This document shows, in pieces, positions 1 through 10,376 of a DNA stretch of 60,016 bases (position 1 is its first letter; every line of letters begins with the position of its first letter). A program made the position numbers and the translations under genes. This DNA comes from Croceibacterium sp. GTDB taxonomy: Bacteria; Pseudomonadota; Alphaproteobacteria; Sphingomonadales; Sphingomonadaceae. The notes beneath the pieces were generated by a model that saw only the letters and a program-made list of their open reading frames with translations, did not search any database and had not been told where the DNA came from. The stretch spans positions 1-60,016 of the forward strand of contig JANWHA010000002.1 of assembly GCA_025450635.1 (NCBI GenBank). Direction: 5' to 3'.

Positions 1-2
1 AT

Positions 3-812
3 CACCTGGCGAGCGAGCCGCGGTTCGAGTTCATGCGCCACGACGTCTGCTTTCCGCTGTTCGTCGAAGTCGATGCGATCTTCAACCTCGCCTGCCCGGC
101 GTCTCCGGTGCACTACCAGCACGATCCGGTGCAAACCACGAAGACCAGCGTCCATGGCGCGATCAACATGCTCGGCCTCGCCAAGCGGCTCAAGGTGCCT
201 ATCTTCCAGGCATCGACGAGCGAAGTCTACGGCGATCCGAGTGTCCACCCGCAGACCGAGGGTTACTGGGGCAATGTCAATCCGATCGGCGTCCGCAGCT
301 GCTACGACGAGGGCAAGCGCTGCGCGGAAACGCTGTTCTTCGACTATCACCGTCAGGACGGGCTGGAGATCAAGGTAGCGCGCATCTTCAACACCTATGG
401 CCCGCGGATGCATATTGCCGACGGGCGGGTGATCTCGAATTTCGTGGTACAGGCGCTGAAGGGCGAGGACATCACCATTCATGGCGACGGCAAGCAGACC
501 CGATCGTTCTGCTATGTCGACGACACGATCGCTGCTTTCCTGGCGCTGATGGAGACCGGCAAGGACGTTACCGGGCCGATCAACATCGGCAATCCGAACG
601 AGGTTTCGATTCTGCAGCTGGCCGAGAGGATACTCTCCAAGATCGGCGGCAAATCGAAGGTTGTCCATCTGGCCATCCCGCAAGACGATCCCAAACAGCG
701 GCAGCCGGACATCAGCAAGGCCCGAGGCATACTAAGCTGGTCGCCGAAAGTGCAATTCGACGAAGGGCTCGACCGGACGATCGCGTACTTCCGCGAACGG
801 CTTGCCGCCTAG
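3..812 (+). CDS. UDP-glucuronate decarboxylase (UXS)/NAD-dependent epimerase family, 5' truncated by window edge
   Basis: Frame open from window start; [35 protein letters not shown] and [19 protein letters not shown] are characteristic of UXS-type SDR epimerases. Confidence 0.9.
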   Translation, partial: HLASEPRFEFMRHDVCFPLFVEVDAIFNLACPASPVHYQHDPVQTTKTSVHGAINMLGLAKRLKVPIFQASTSEVYGDPSVHPQTEGYWGNVNPIGVRSCYDEGKRCAETLFFDYHRQDGLEIKVARIFNTYGPRMHIADGRVISNFVVQALKGEDITIHGDGKQTRSFCYVDDTIAAFLALMETGKDVTGPINIGNPNEVSILQLAERILSKIGGKSKVVHLAIPQDDPKQRQPDISKARGILSWSPKVQFDEGLDRTIAYFRERLAA

Positions 813-2113
813 CCTGCGCGTTTGAGCGTCACGACCTCGGCCTCGGCTTTCGGCTGGTCGGGCCAGATGCCGCGCGTGTCGTACACCACCTTGCCGGCCC
901 GCTCGGCGAGGGGGACCGACTTGAACACGTCGTGGTCGACCAGCACGATCAGCACGCCGCAATCTTCCAGCGCGGTGTCGATATCGATTTGCGTGGCGCC
1001 GGTACCTTCGAACTCGCGGGGCAATTCGGCGGCGTAGGGCTCGACGATGTGAATTCGCTTGCCGAAGCGCCGCGCGAGCGTCGCCGCCACCAGCCGCGCC
1101 GGGCTCTCGCGGAAATCGTCGATGTTGGCCTTGAAGGCGAGGCCCAAGCAGGCGACCTGAGCCTGCGGATGGGCCTCGACCAGCGCGCTGACGCGGGCGA
1201 TCACGTGGTGGATCTTGCCGTCGTTGACCCCGCGTGCGGTACGGATCAGCGGGGTCTGCTCCGGCGCGCCGTTGACGATGAACCATGGATCGACCGCGAT
1301 GCAGTGACCGCCGACGCCCGGCCCCGGCGAAAGGATGTTCACCCGCGGGTGCCGGTTGGCGAGGCGGATCACCTCCCACACATCGAGCCCCATCGCGTCG
1401 GCAACAATCGACAATTCGTTGGCGAAGGCGATGTTGACGTCGCGATAGGCGTTCTCGACCAGCTTGGTCATTTCAGCGCTGCGGGCATCGGTCGTGATGC
1501 AGGTGCCGCGCACGAAGCGCTTGTAGAATGCCAGCGCCTTCCGTGCGCAGCGCGGAGTCACGCCGCCAATCGAGCGGTCGTTGTTGATCAGTTCCTCCAG
1601 GATGCGGCCGGGCAGGACGCGTTCGGGACAGTAGGCGATGGCAATGTCGGGCGTGACGTCGGTAAGGCCGGGCAAGGCCAGATCGGGCCGTGCCGCGGCG
1701 ATCGCGTCGCGCATCTGCTCGGTCGTGCCGACTGGCGAGGTCGATTCGAGGACGATCGTGTCGCCCGCCTTGAGCACCTTCGCTACGCTCTCGGCGGCGG
1801 CCAGGACATAGGAAACGTCGGGCGTGTGCTGGCCGTCGGTATGGAACGGAGTGGGCACGGCGATGACGAACACGTCGGCCGGCTCGACCTCGGTTCCGGC
1901 CCGCAGCAGGCCGCGCTGGACAACGCCCTGCACCAGCCCGTCGAGATCGACTTCCTCGATGTGGATTGCGCCGCGGTTGATCGTGTCGACCACCGTCTGG
2001 CTGACGTCGACCCCGTAAACGTGCATTCCTGCCCGGGCGATGATCGCCGCGGTCGGCAGGCCGATATAGCCGAGGCCGATAACGCTGACCCGAGGAAGGA
2101 TTTCGCTCCGCAT
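809..2113 (-). CDS. wecC: UDP-N-acetyl-D-mannosamine dehydrogenase / nucleotide sugar dehydrogenase
   Basis: 434 aa; N-terminal Rossmann [18 protein letters not shown](S)[20 protein letters not shown] motif; stop overlaps convergent UXS stop (CTAG). Confidence 0.87.
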   Translation of the reverse strand: MRSEILPRVSVIGLGYIGLPTAAIIARAGMHVYGVDVSQTVVDTINRGAIHIEEVDLDGLVQGVVQRGLLRAGTEVEPADVFVIAVPTPFHTDGQHTPDVSYVLAAAESVAKVLKAGDTIVLESTSPVGTTEQMRDAIAAARPDLALPGLTDVTPDIAIAYCPERVLPGRILEELINNDRSIGGVTPRCARKALAFYKRFVRGTCITTDARSAEMTKLVENAYRDVNIAFANELSIVADAMGLDVWEVIRLANRHPRVNILSPGPGVGGHCIAVDPWFIVNGAPEQTPLIRTARGVNDGKIHHVIARVSALVEAHPQAQVACLGLAFKANIDDFRESPARLVAATLARRFGKRIHIVEPYAAELPREFEGTGATQIDIDTALEDCGVLIVLVDHDVFKSVPLAERAGKVVYDTRGIWPDQPKAEAEVVTLKRAG

Positions 2114-2227
2114 TGGATTGCCCGCAAATTTGCCCGTCGGACTTGCTTACTTGGGGGAGAGTAAAGATAGCGGTAATCGACGGCCGCAAGGGAGTGGTGA
2201 CCGAACCGTGGACGAACCAGGCAGCCC

Positions 2228-3238
2228 ATGAGCAACCCGATCCTGGTGACCGGCGCGGCGGGCTTCATCGGCGCGGCCGTGGCCGAGGCGCTCCTTGCCA
2301 GAGGCGATGCCGTCATTGGCGTCGACAACTGCAACGACTATTATTCGGTCGCTCTAAAGAGGAGCCGGATCGCCAGAATCGAAGCAGCCGAGGGCGGAGC
2401 AAGATTCGATTTCCGCGAGGTGGACTTCAGCCGCCGGGACGAGCTCGAGCATGCTCTTGCCGGCGTTGACCTCAAACAAATCATCCACCTGGGCGCGCAG
2501 CCGGGGGTGCGATATTCGCTACAGAACCCCGGTGCCTATGCCCAGGCGAACCTGACCGGGCATCTCAACATTCTCGAGCTGGCGCGCGGGCGCGGGACCG
2601 AGCATCTGGTCTATGCGAGTTCGAGCTCGGTCTACGGCGGCAATGAGAAAGTCCCGTTCTCGGTTGAGGACGCGGTCGACCACCCGGTTTCGCTCTACGC
2701 CGCGACGAAGAGGGCGGACGAGCTGATGAGCGAGAGCTACGCCCATCTCTATCGGCTTCCGCAAACCGGTTTGCGGTTTTTCACCGTCTACGGACCGTGG
2801 GGCCGGCCGGACATGATGCCTTGGATCTTCACCTCGAGGATATTTCGCGGAGAACCGATCCCCGTCTTCAACCACGGCGAAATGGAGCGCGATTTCACTT
2901 ACATCGACGACATCGCCCAGGGCGTGCTTGCCGCGCTCGATCGCCCGCCTGTCGCGAGGGCCTCTGCGAACCCGGGCGGCAGCAAGGCGCCGCACGCGAT
3001 CTACAACCTGGGAAACAGCCGCCCGGAGCCCTTGCTCAAGGTCATCGCCATCGTGGAACAAGCGTGCGGCCGCAAGGCGACGTTGGAAATGCTGCCGATG
3101 CAGATGGGCGACGTGCCGCGCACGTTTGCCGACATCGCCGAGACCGAGCGCGATCTGGGCTGGCGCCCGACCACGCCGGTCGAACAAGGCTTTCCGCAAT
3201 TCGTGCGCTGGTTCGAAGAATACCACCGCCTCGCCTGA
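2228..3238 (+). CDS. NAD-dependent epimerase, UDP-glucuronate 4-epimerase-like
   Basis: 336 aa; TGAAGFIGAAVAEALLARG, DNCNDYYSVALK, SSSSVYGGN, YxxxK-type SLYAATKRADE. Confidence 0.88.
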   Translation: MSNPILVTGAAGFIGAAVAEALLARGDAVIGVDNCNDYYSVALKRSRIARIEAAEGGARFDFREVDFSRRDELEHALAGVDLKQIIHLGAQPGVRYSLQNPGAYAQANLTGHLNILELARGRGTEHLVYASSSSVYGGNEKVPFSVEDAVDHPVSLYAATKRADELMSESYAHLYRLPQTGLRFFTVYGPWGRPDMMPWIFTSRIFRGEPIPVFNHGEMERDFTYIDDIAQGVLAALDRPPVARASANPGGSKAPHAIYNLGNSRPEPLLKVIAIVEQACGRKATLEMLPMQMGDVPRTFADIAETERDLGWRPTTPVEQGFPQFVRWFEEYHRLA

Positions 3239-3244
3239 GGCTCT

Positions 3245-4366
3245 TCACTGGCCGAGCAACTCCGCGATCCTCCCGGCGCTTCGGCCGTCGCCGAACGGAT
3301 TGTGCGCGCGGGCCATGGCGGCATAGGCGGCTTCGTCGTCGAGCAGCCGCTCGGTCTCGGCGACAATCAGGTCGGCGTCGGTTCCGACGAGCTTGGCCGT
3401 GCCGGCGGCGACACCCTCCGGGCGCTCGGTCGCTTCGCGCATCACCAGCACCGGCTTGCCGAGCGCCGGCGCTTCTTCCTGCACCCCTCCGCTGTCGGTC
3501 AGCATCAGCGCGCAGATCCCCAGCAGGCGGGCGAAGTGGGGGTAATCCAGCGGCTCGATCAGCGCGACGTTGTCGAGTCCGCCGAGCCGCTCAGTCATCA
3601 CCGAGCGCACGTTCGGATTGAGGTGGACCGGGAAGATCATCGCCACGTCACCGCGCGTGGCCAGGCGCCGAATCGCCTCCGCGATGGCTTCCATTCCCGG
3701 TCCGAAGTTTTCGCGCCGGTGGCTGGTGATACCGACGATGCGCTTGCCGGCAAAGCGTCCCTCAAGCTCGGCGAGCCCGGCGGCCAGTTCGGGACGTTCG
3801 GCGATCCGGGCGGTGATCCAGTGCAGGGCGTCGATCACCGTGTTGCCGGTGACGTGGATCGTGCCGGGGGCAACGTTTTCGCGCCGCAATGCCTCGGCGG
3901 CGGTCTCTGTCGGCGCGCAATGGAGCCTGGCGATGGTGCCGATGACCTTCCGGTTGACTTCCTCGGGCCAAGGATGGTGGATGTTGCCGCTTCGCAGCCC
4001 GGCCTCGACGTGAGCGACGGGGATCTTGCGGTAATAGGCGGCGATGGCGGCGGTCATCGCGGTGGCGGTGTCGCCCTGCACGACGACCCAGTCAGGCTTC
4101 TCCTCGTCCATCACTTGGCCGAGGCCGGTGAGAAGGCCGGCCGTGAGCGCATCGAGCGTCTGGTCGGGCTGCATCAGGTCGAGGTCGTGATCGGGCGTGA
4201 TGCCGGCGATCGCGAGGACCTGGTCGAGCATCGCCCGGTGCTGGGCACTGACGCACACTCGGCTGTCGAACCGCTCGTCCGCTTCAAGCGCGTGGACGAG
4301 CGGGAACAGCTTGATCGCTTCCGGGCGAGTGCCGAAGACGGTCAGGATGCGCTTGCGGCCGCTCAT
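3245..4366 (-). CDS. wecB: UDP-N-acetylglucosamine 2-epimerase (non-hydrolyzing)
   Basis: 373 aa; VFGTRPEAIKLFPLV, HVEAGLRSGN, THRRENFG-like SHRRENFG, LTDSGGVQEEAPALGKPVLVMR. Confidence 0.93.
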   Translation of the reverse strand: MSGRKRILTVFGTRPEAIKLFPLVHALEADERFDSRVCVSAQHRAMLDQVLAIAGITPDHDLDLMQPDQTLDALTAGLLTGLGQVMDEEKPDWVVVQGDTATAMTAAIAAYYRKIPVAHVEAGLRSGNIHHPWPEEVNRKVIGTIARLHCAPTETAAEALRRENVAPGTIHVTGNTVIDALHWITARIAERPELAAGLAELEGRFAGKRIVGITSHRRENFGPGMEAIAEAIRRLATRGDVAMIFPVHLNPNVRSVMTERLGGLDNVALIEPLDYPHFARLLGICALMLTDSGGVQEEAPALGKPVLVMREATERPEGVAAGTAKLVGTDADLIVAETERLLDDEAAYAAMARAHNPFGDGRSAGRIAELLGQ

Positions 4367-4409
4367 GCGCGCGGCCTAGCCGATTTTTCTTAATCGCGCG
4401 CTTACGCCG

Positions 4410-5006
4410 TTACGGCTGCTTCGCCTGCGGTTGGGGCTGCCCTTGGGCTTCCTGGTCGGCAATGGCCTGCTCTGCCCGGGCAGCCGCTTCGGCGGGCGCG
4501 ACGCCCTGGGCCTCGAGGCGCTTTTGCTCCTTCTCGATCGCTTCGACGCGCGTCTGGGTGGCGGCGGCGCTCTCGTCGATCTTCGCCAGCCGCTCCTGGC
4601 GCGCCTTGGCGATCAGCTCGGCAAAACGGATGCTGCTGGAATTGGCCTTTTCCGCATAGGCCGCCGCGATCATCTTCTCGGTACAGCCGAATTCCCCTCC
4701 CGCGCCCACCGGCGTGCACGACAGCGGGCCGAAATTGCCGACCGCCTCGAAGGACTTCACCTTGTTGGCCCACGAGGTGTTTTCAGGGCCGCTGACCTCG
4801 CGCAAGTCCTCCGGGATGCGATAGCGCTCGTTTTCGTCGAGACGGGCACAAACGGTTATTTGGTTGTCGGTCGAGGGCGGGCACTTGTCGTTGCCGTAGA
4901 TGATCAGCTGGTTGACCTTGGGCTCGTCGGCGCCTTGCGCGGCGGCGGGAGAGGGGGCCAGCGCGACGGCCAGCGCGACGAAAGGGAAGGCAGCGAGGCG
5001 TTTCAT
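4410..5006 (-). CDS. hypothetical secreted protein
   Basis: ORF with signal peptide MKRLAAFPFVALAVALAPSPAAAQG at 5006; Ala/Glu-rich coiled C-terminus. Confidence 0.7.
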   Translation of the reverse strand: MKRLAAFPFVALAVALAPSPAAAQGADEPKVNQLIIYGNDKCPPSTDNQITVCARLDENERYRIPEDLREVSGPENTSWANKVKSFEAVGNFGPLSCTPVGAGGEFGCTEKMIAAAYAEKANSSSIRFAELIAKARQERLAKIDESAAATQTRVEAIEKEQKRLEAQGVAPAEAAARAEQAIADQEAQGQPQPQAKQP

Positions 5007-5110
5007 CGTCTTTTCCTTCGGTGCGATAACCCGCGTGCGGGCCAGGGCAGATGAAGTCTTCGTCAAGTGAACCATTAGTGAAGCGCTTTGCGCTCCTGCC
5101 TTGTTCCGCG

Positions 5111-5629
5111 TCAAATCCTCTCTGCGAGGCGGATCGCCGCACGGCATCCGAGGCGGATCGCCGCCGAGAGCAGCGGGTACCCCGGCGCGCGCTCCGCCCC
5201 GGCGGCGATCGCGGCATCGCGGTGGGCGCGCTCGTCGCCACGGAACTCGGCAATCATGCCGGCGAGTTCGGGATCGTCGCCGGCGTGTTCGAGCTCGTCG
5301 AGCTGGCGGGTATAGTGACGGTCAATCTCCTCCTCCACCGCCGCAGTGCACGCCATCGCCGCTTCCGGCCCGAGCAAGGCAGTCGCCGCGCCGAGCGCGT
5401 AGCCCGCGGCGGACCAGAACGGCTGCAAGACCGTCGGCCGTGTCCCGCGCCGGGCGACCAGAGAGTTGAACTTCGCCAGATGGGCCGCTTCCTGCTCGGC
5501 CATGCCGCGGATTTCCGGCGATTGCGGCCCACGATCGCCCATCACCGCGAGCTGCCCGGCATAAATCCGCGTCGCACCGTACTCGCCGGCCTGATCGACC
5601 CGGATCATCCGCGAGCGGTCGGAGGCCAT
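5111..5629 (-). CDS. coq7: demethoxyubiquinone hydroxylase (Coq7 family)
   Basis: MIRVDQAGEYGATRIYAGQLAVMGD, EQEAAHLAKFN, LGAATALLGPEAAMACTAAVEEEIDRHYTRQL; diiron hydroxylase signature. Confidence 0.92.
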   Translation of the reverse strand: MASDRSRMIRVDQAGEYGATRIYAGQLAVMGDRGPQSPEIRGMAEQEAAHLAKFNSLVARRGTRPTVLQPFWSAAGYALGAATALLGPEAAMACTAAVEEEIDRHYTRQLDELEHAGDDPELAGMIAEFRGDERAHRDAAIAAGAERAPGYPLLSAAIRLGCRAAIRLAERI

Positions 5630-6090
5630 GTCGATTTCCTTGCAAGGAGGATGAAGATGACGATCGCCGCCGTCGTCGAAATCAGGAAGTTGAACCCGGC
5701 GAGCGAGATCCCGAACAACGTCCACTGCGGCTGGTCGCAACGGATCAGCGGGGCGTTCATGATGTCCGCCAGCGAGTGACCCGACGATGTGCTGCTGCAG
5801 GTGGTGAGACCTTCCCACCAGTGATATTCGACTCCGGCGTGGTAGGCGCCGAGCAGCCCGGCGACGAGGATGGCGATCCCCGCAAGAGCCACCCACAGAC
5901 GCTTCGGCGGCACCACCGTGGAAATCAGCGCCAGCGCCAGGGCGACGAAATGCGCATAGCGCTGCCACCAGCACATCTCACACGGAAACAGGCCGAAGGC
6001 GTATTGGCCAACGTATGCCCCGCCCAGCAGCAGAGCCGGGATCGCGATGGCAAGCAGCTGGGCCGACCTGGCCAGAGGGCTCATTGGCAC
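5605..6090 (-). CDS. dsbB: disulfide bond formation protein DsbB
   Basis: 161 aa, multi-TM; GLFPCEMCWWQRYAH (CxxC) and second cysteine region TTCSS; overlaps coq7 start. Confidence 0.85.
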   Translation of the reverse strand: MPMSPLARSAQLLAIAIPALLLGGAYVGQYAFGLFPCEMCWWQRYAHFVALALALISTVVPPKRLWVALAGIAILVAGLLGAYHAGVEYHWWEGLTTCSSTSSGHSLADIMNAPLIRCDQPQWTLFGISLAGFNFLISTTAAIVIFILLARKSTWPPTARG

Positions 6091-6094
6091 AGCC

Positions 6095-7429
6095 TCAGCG
6101 CTGCGCGGTCTGGATGCGCGCGGTGTGCTCGAGCGTCTCGATCGCGTAATGCAGCTGGAAATCGTCGATCCCCTGCTTCTTCAGCTGGTCGGCGGTCTCG
6201 GTGAAGCGCGGATCGTTCTTGGTGTCGCTTTCGAGATCGTCGTCCTTCAGCGCCGCCTCATTGACGAGGTGGCGCTTCAGATCGCTTTCGCGATAGGCGT
6301 ATTTGGCGCGCAAGGCCTCGTCGGGATCGCTCAGCTGGGGCACGCGGATGTCGGGCACGATCCCGCCTTCCTGAACCGATCGGCCCGACGGGGTGTAATA
6401 GCGCGCGGTCGTCAGCTTCAGGGCGCTGTCCTTGGTCAGCGGCAGCAGCGACTGCACACTGCCCTTGCCGAAGCTGCGCTCACCCATGATCAACGCACGG
6501 TGCTGGTCCTGCAGAGCCCCGGCGACGATCTCGCTGGCCGACGCGGTGCCTTGGTCGATCAGGACGATGATCGGCGTGCCCGCCGCCACGTCGCCCGGAT
6601 AGACGCTTTCGGCATCGTAATAGATGGTATCGTCGCGGTTGCGGCCGCGCTGGGAGACAATCTGGCCCTGGGTCAGGAACAGGTCCGACAGAGCCACCGC
6701 CTCGTCGAGCGAGCCGCCCGGATTGCTGCGCAAATCGAGCACGATGCCGGCGAGCCGGCCGCCGGCCTTGGCCCTGACCGACTTCACCGCCGCAAGCACG
6801 TCCTTGCCGACGTCCTTGCTGAATTCGTTGACGCTGATGTAGCCGATGTTGCCGCTCTTCAGCTCCGACGTCACCGGCTGAAGCTGGATGAGGCCGCGCT
6901 TGACCGTCACGTCGAACGGCTGGTCGCGCCCTTCGCGCACGATCGACAGGCGCACGCTGCTGCCGGCCGGGCCGCGCATCTGCTCGACCGCGTCGTCGAT
7001 GTCGGTGCCGTAGATCAGTTTGCCGTTGACGTGAGTGATGTAATCGCCGGCCTTGATGCCCGCCGCCTCCGCCGGGCTGCCCTTGAACGGTGACACGACC
7101 TTGACCGCGCCCTCGTCCATCTGCACCGAGATGCCGAGGCCCTGGTAATTGCCGTCGATCATCGTCGTCAGCCGCTGGTAGCTGGCGCCCTCGAGGTAAT
7201 CCGAGTGCGGATCGAGCGCGGCGAGCATACCGTCGATGGCGCCCTTGATAAGCGTGTGATCGTCGACCGGCTCGACATAGTCGGCCTTGATCCGCTCGTA
7301 GACGCCGAAGAACTTGGCGAATTCCGGCGACAGGCGGCTGTCGACCTGGGCATATCCTGCGGTCGTCGCGGGCAGCAGCGCGACCGAGGTCAGCAGGGCG
7401 AGCGCGCGCAGATGGGGGGCGTATTTCAT
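6095..7429 (-). CDS. ctpA: S41 family C-terminal processing peptidase
   Basis: 444 aa; signal peptide, PDZ domain, LRSNPGGSLDEAV and GTASASEIVAGALQDQHRA catalytic Ser region. Confidence 0.92.
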   Translation of the reverse strand: MKYAPHLRALALLTSVALLPATTAGYAQVDSRLSPEFAKFFGVYERIKADYVEPVDDHTLIKGAIDGMLAALDPHSDYLEGASYQRLTTMIDGNYQGLGISVQMDEGAVKVVSPFKGSPAEAAGIKAGDYITHVNGKLIYGTDIDDAVEQMRGPAGSSVRLSIVREGRDQPFDVTVKRGLIQLQPVTSELKSGNIGYISVNEFSKDVGKDVLAAVKSVRAKAGGRLAGIVLDLRSNPGGSLDEAVALSDLFLTQGQIVSQRGRNRDDTIYYDAESVYPGDVAAGTPIIVLIDQGTASASEIVAGALQDQHRALIMGERSFGKGSVQSLLPLTKDSALKLTTARYYTPSGRSVQEGGIVPDIRVPQLSDPDEALRAKYAYRESDLKRHLVNEAALKDDDLESDTKNDPRFTETADQLKKQGIDDFQLHYAIETLEHTARIQTAQR

Positions 7430-7494
7430 CGCGAGAATCCTTGGTTTCGGCGCCGTTTTATCGCGTGGGGGCAGTTAACGCCAGATGAGGCTGA

Positions 7495-8706
7495 TCAGCG
7501 CAGATATTGCAGTGGGTTGACTGGCTCGCCTGCCCGCCTCAGCTCGAGCGAGATGGTTGGCTGGCCCTGGCCGGCAACGCCGAGCGGGCTGCCGCCGACC
7601 AGGTTGTCGCCGACGCGGATGTCGAGCCGCGCGAGCCCGGTGATCAGGCTGGTCCACCCACCCTCGTGGTCAATGATGACAATCCGGCCATATCCACGAT
7701 AGGGGCCGGCGAAAACCACGCGCCCGGCGGCGGGGGAGACCACCTCGGCGCCCGGTTGCGGTGCCAGCGTGACGCCGTGGCTGTTGCCAGTCTCCTCGGC
7801 CGCGCCGAACCCGGCGACCGTGCGTCCAGCTACTGGCAGCAGGTAGGGCGCCGGCGACGGCCCCACGGCACTCGTTTGCCCCGGGGCGACCGGGGGGGCT
7901 GTGGCCAGTTCCGCATCTTCCGGCCGCGCCGGGCGCAGGACCGGACCCGACAGGGCCGCCAGGCGCCGCCCCACTTGGTCGGCGCGATCCAGCGCGCCGA
8001 CCAGCGAATCGAGATCGCGCGCCTGCTCGGCCAGCGCCAGCGCGTGTTCCGATTCGCGCGCCGCGTTGCCGCCGGCCTCACGCGAGGCGAGCTGCTGGCG
8101 GGCTTCGATCCCGGCGAGCTCCTGCTGGCGGCGCGTCAAGTTGTTCGTTTGGTCGCGCAGCGAAGCGGCGAGCTGCGTCGCTTCGGCTCGCAACTGGCGG
8201 CTCCGGGCGAGCAGGCTGCGCAGCCCGGCCGTGCGTGCGCGGACGATCGGGACCGCGCTCGCCAGCAGCGCGCGGGTGTAGACCATCTCCTTGACCGAGC
8301 CCGGCTGCAGCACCGACAGCGCCAGCGGCCGGCGGGAAAACTGCTGCAGCGCGGCGGTGAGGCGCACGAGCGGCTCCTGCTCCACGCCCAGTTGCGCGCG
8401 CAGAGTCGCCCGCTCGCCGTCGACGATCGAGATGCGCGCCAGGGCGGCGGCCCTGCCCGCTTCGGCCTGCTGGATTCCGGCCGCGACGGCCGCCGCCTCG
8501 CGCGCGGTCTTATCGGCCGCGTTGGCCGCCTGCGCGGCCTCGGCCTGCAATCGGCTGCTGCGCGCTTCCGCCGTCCGTTGCTCGGCAAGCGCTTCGCGCA
8601 GCGCTTCCCGCGTCTTGTCGGGGTCCTGGAAAGGTCCGGCTTGCCACGCGCCGGCCCCCGAACCGCCGAGGACCAGAACGGTAAAGAGAAGGAGCGCGCG
8701 CTTCAC
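7495..8706 (-). CDS. envC: murein hydrolase activator EnvC-like protein (coiled coil + degenerate LytM/M23)
   Basis: GTG start at 8706 (VKRALLLF...); long coiled coil then M23-like fold VSPAAGRVVFAGPYRGYGRIVIIDHEGGW. Confidence 0.82.
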   Translation of the reverse strand: MKRALLLFTVLVLGGSGAGAWQAGPFQDPDKTREALREALAEQRTAEARSSRLQAEAAQAANAADKTAREAAAVAAGIQQAEAGRAAALARISIVDGERATLRAQLGVEQEPLVRLTAALQQFSRRPLALSVLQPGSVKEMVYTRALLASAVPIVRARTAGLRSLLARSRQLRAEATQLAASLRDQTNNLTRRQQELAGIEARQQLASREAGGNAARESEHALALAEQARDLDSLVGALDRADQVGRRLAALSGPVLRPARPEDAELATAPPVAPGQTSAVGPSPAPYLLPVAGRTVAGFGAAEETGNSHGVTLAPQPGAEVVSPAAGRVVFAGPYRGYGRIVIIDHEGGWTSLITGLARLDIRVGDNLVGGSPLGVAGQGQPTISLELRRAGEPVNPLQYLR

Positions 8707-8710
8707 CCGC

Positions 8711-9133
8711 CTAACCTGCCCGATGATAGGGATGGCCGGCAAGGATGCTGGTTGCGCGGAACAGCTGTTCCATCAGCATGGCTCGCACCAGCAGATGCGG
8801 CCAGGTCGCGGCGCCGAAAGCGATCAGCACGTCGGCTTCGTCCCGCTCGGCCTGGCCGTGGCCATCGGCGGCCCCAATGATGAAGCGCACTTCGCGAATG
8901 CCGCCGTCGCGCCAGGCTTCCAGTTGACGGGCGAGTTCTTCCGAGCCCAGGTTCCTCCCGCGCTCATCGAGCAGCGCGGTGCGAAAGGGTGTTTGCGGCT
9001 CGGGGACACGCCCGCCGCTTTCGGCAAGCTCGGTCAGCTTGAGCGGCCATGGAATGCGCTTGGCGTAACGCTCGACCAACTCGGCCTCGGGCGAGCGGGC
9101 GATCTTTCCGCGGGCGATGACGTGGAGCAGCAT
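8711..9133 (-). CDS. rlmH: 23S rRNA (pseudouridine1915-N3)-methyltransferase RlmH
   Basis: 140 aa; LLHVIARGKIARSPEAELVERYAKRI, FIIGAADGHG, HLLVRAMLMEQLFRATSILAGHPYHR. Confidence 0.93.
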   Translation of the reverse strand: MLLHVIARGKIARSPEAELVERYAKRIPWPLKLTELAESGGRVPEPQTPFRTALLDERGRNLGSEELARQLEAWRDGGIREVRFIIGAADGHGQAERDEADVLIAFGAATWPHLLVRAMLMEQLFRATSILAGHPYHRAG

Positions 9134-9221
9134 CCTTCTTGTCTAGCCTCAAGCGCCGGCGCGGGCCATCCGGCCCGCTTGGCTCCCGGCCTAACGGCCG
9201 CCGGCGTGTGAGGCCAAGAAA

Positions 9222-9656
9222 TTACGCGTTGCCGACGACGGCCGGGGCGTCCTCGCCGAAGCCCCACATCCGTTCGAGGTTGTAGAAACTGCGGACCTCG
9301 GGGCGGAAAAGGTGGACGACGACGTCGCCGGCATCGATCAGGACCCAGTCGGCGGCCGGCAGGCCCTCGATCCGCGGGCTTCCGAATCCGCCGGCCTTGA
9401 GCCGTTCGGCGAGCTTGGTGGCGATCGCCGCGACCTGGCGGGTGGAGCGGCCCGAGGCGATCACCATGAAATCGGCGATGCTCGATTTGCCCTCCAGCGG
9501 GATCGACACGATGTCCTGCGCCTGATCGTCGTCGAGGCTGTCGAGGACAAGCGTGTGCAGTCGCGCGGTCTCTGAATGGTTGGAAGATGCGGTTTCACCC
9601 ATGCGGGCGGGTTTCGGGGTGCCGGCCGGGGCCGGCGCAGTCTGCGCTGGAGTCAT
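9222..9656 (-). CDS. rsfS: ribosome silencing factor
   Basis: 144 aa; DDDQAQDIVSIPLEGKSSIADFMVIASGRSTRQVAAIA, DWVLIDAGDVVVHLFRPEVRSFYNLERMW. Confidence 0.93.
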   Translation of the reverse strand: MTPAQTAPAPAGTPKPARMGETASSNHSETARLHTLVLDSLDDDQAQDIVSIPLEGKSSIADFMVIASGRSTRQVAAIATKLAERLKAGGFGSPRIEGLPAADWVLIDAGDVVVHLFRPEVRSFYNLERMWGFGEDAPAVVGNA

Positions 9657-9710
9657 CGCAGCAGTGTGTGCTCCTTAAGCGTGGAATGGCCGACGCAGGG
9701 GCGCCCGGAT

Positions 9711-10376
9711 TCATGCGTGGGCCGGACCTGCGGGATCGGGAATGAGCGAATGCGTCACCGCATCACGGGGCGGCGGGCCGGTAAATCGACGGGCCCAGTC
9801 CGGATCCGCCTGACGCATCGCTGTCGCCGATCGCGGCTCGGGGTCGAAACGCAATTCGATCAGCGCCGGGGCGCTCCATTCCGCCCGGTTTTTCAAGCAG
9901 GATGCGGGCAACCGGAAGCGCCGCAGCCAGGCCATCGCGGGGCTCGCGAGGGCCCGCCGGTTATACCCCGGCCGGGCGATGACCGCAATCGGCATCTCCC
10001 GGGCCATGTTCCGCCAGTCTTTCCACAAGTGCAGCTGGGCGAGATTGTCGGCGCCCATCAACCACACGAAGCGCCGGCGGGGGAAGCGCCGCTTGAGCGC
10101 GCGCAGGGTGTCGATCGTGTAGCGGGTGCCGAGCTGGCGCTCGATGGCGGTGACGCGGATCGGCGCGCCGCTCGCCTCGGCCTGGGCCGAACGGACGCGT
10201 ACGGCGAGCGGGGCCATGCCCGCTTCGCGCTTGAGCGGATTGCCGGGGGAGACCAGCCACCAGACTTCGTCGAGGCCGAGCGCTTCGAGAGCGAACAGGG
10301 AAATGCGCCGGTGGGCGCCGTGTGCCGGATTGAAGCTGCCGCCCAGCAGACCGGTGAGCGGGCCGCGGGTCTTCAC
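9711..10376 (-). CDS. nadD: nicotinate-nucleotide adenylyltransferase
   Basis: GTG start at 10376; TGLLGGSFNPAHGAHRRISLFALE, RYTIDTLRALKRRFP, FVWLMGADNLAQLHLWKDWRNM; GTGA overlap with upstream AKR stop. Confidence 0.92.
   Translation of the reverse strand: MKTRGPLTGLLGGSFNPAHGAHRRISLFALEALGLDEVWWLVSPGNPLKREAGMAPLAVRVRSAQAEASGAPIRVTAIERQLGTRYTIDTLRALKRRFPRRRFVWLMGADNLAQLHLWKDWRNMAREMPIAVIARPGYNRRALASPAMAWLRRFRLPASCLKNRAEWSAPALIELRFDPEPRSATAMRQADPDWARRFTGPPPRDAVTHSLIPDPAGPAHA

Noticed and set aside
2124-2133. GCAAATTTGC palindrome in wecC/epimerase divergent region
   Set aside because: Short 10-bp palindrome expected by chance; no second copy or known operator match
932-2164. 410-aa ORF antisense to wecC
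   Set aside because: Antisense artefact opposite a clear UDP-sugar dehydrogenase
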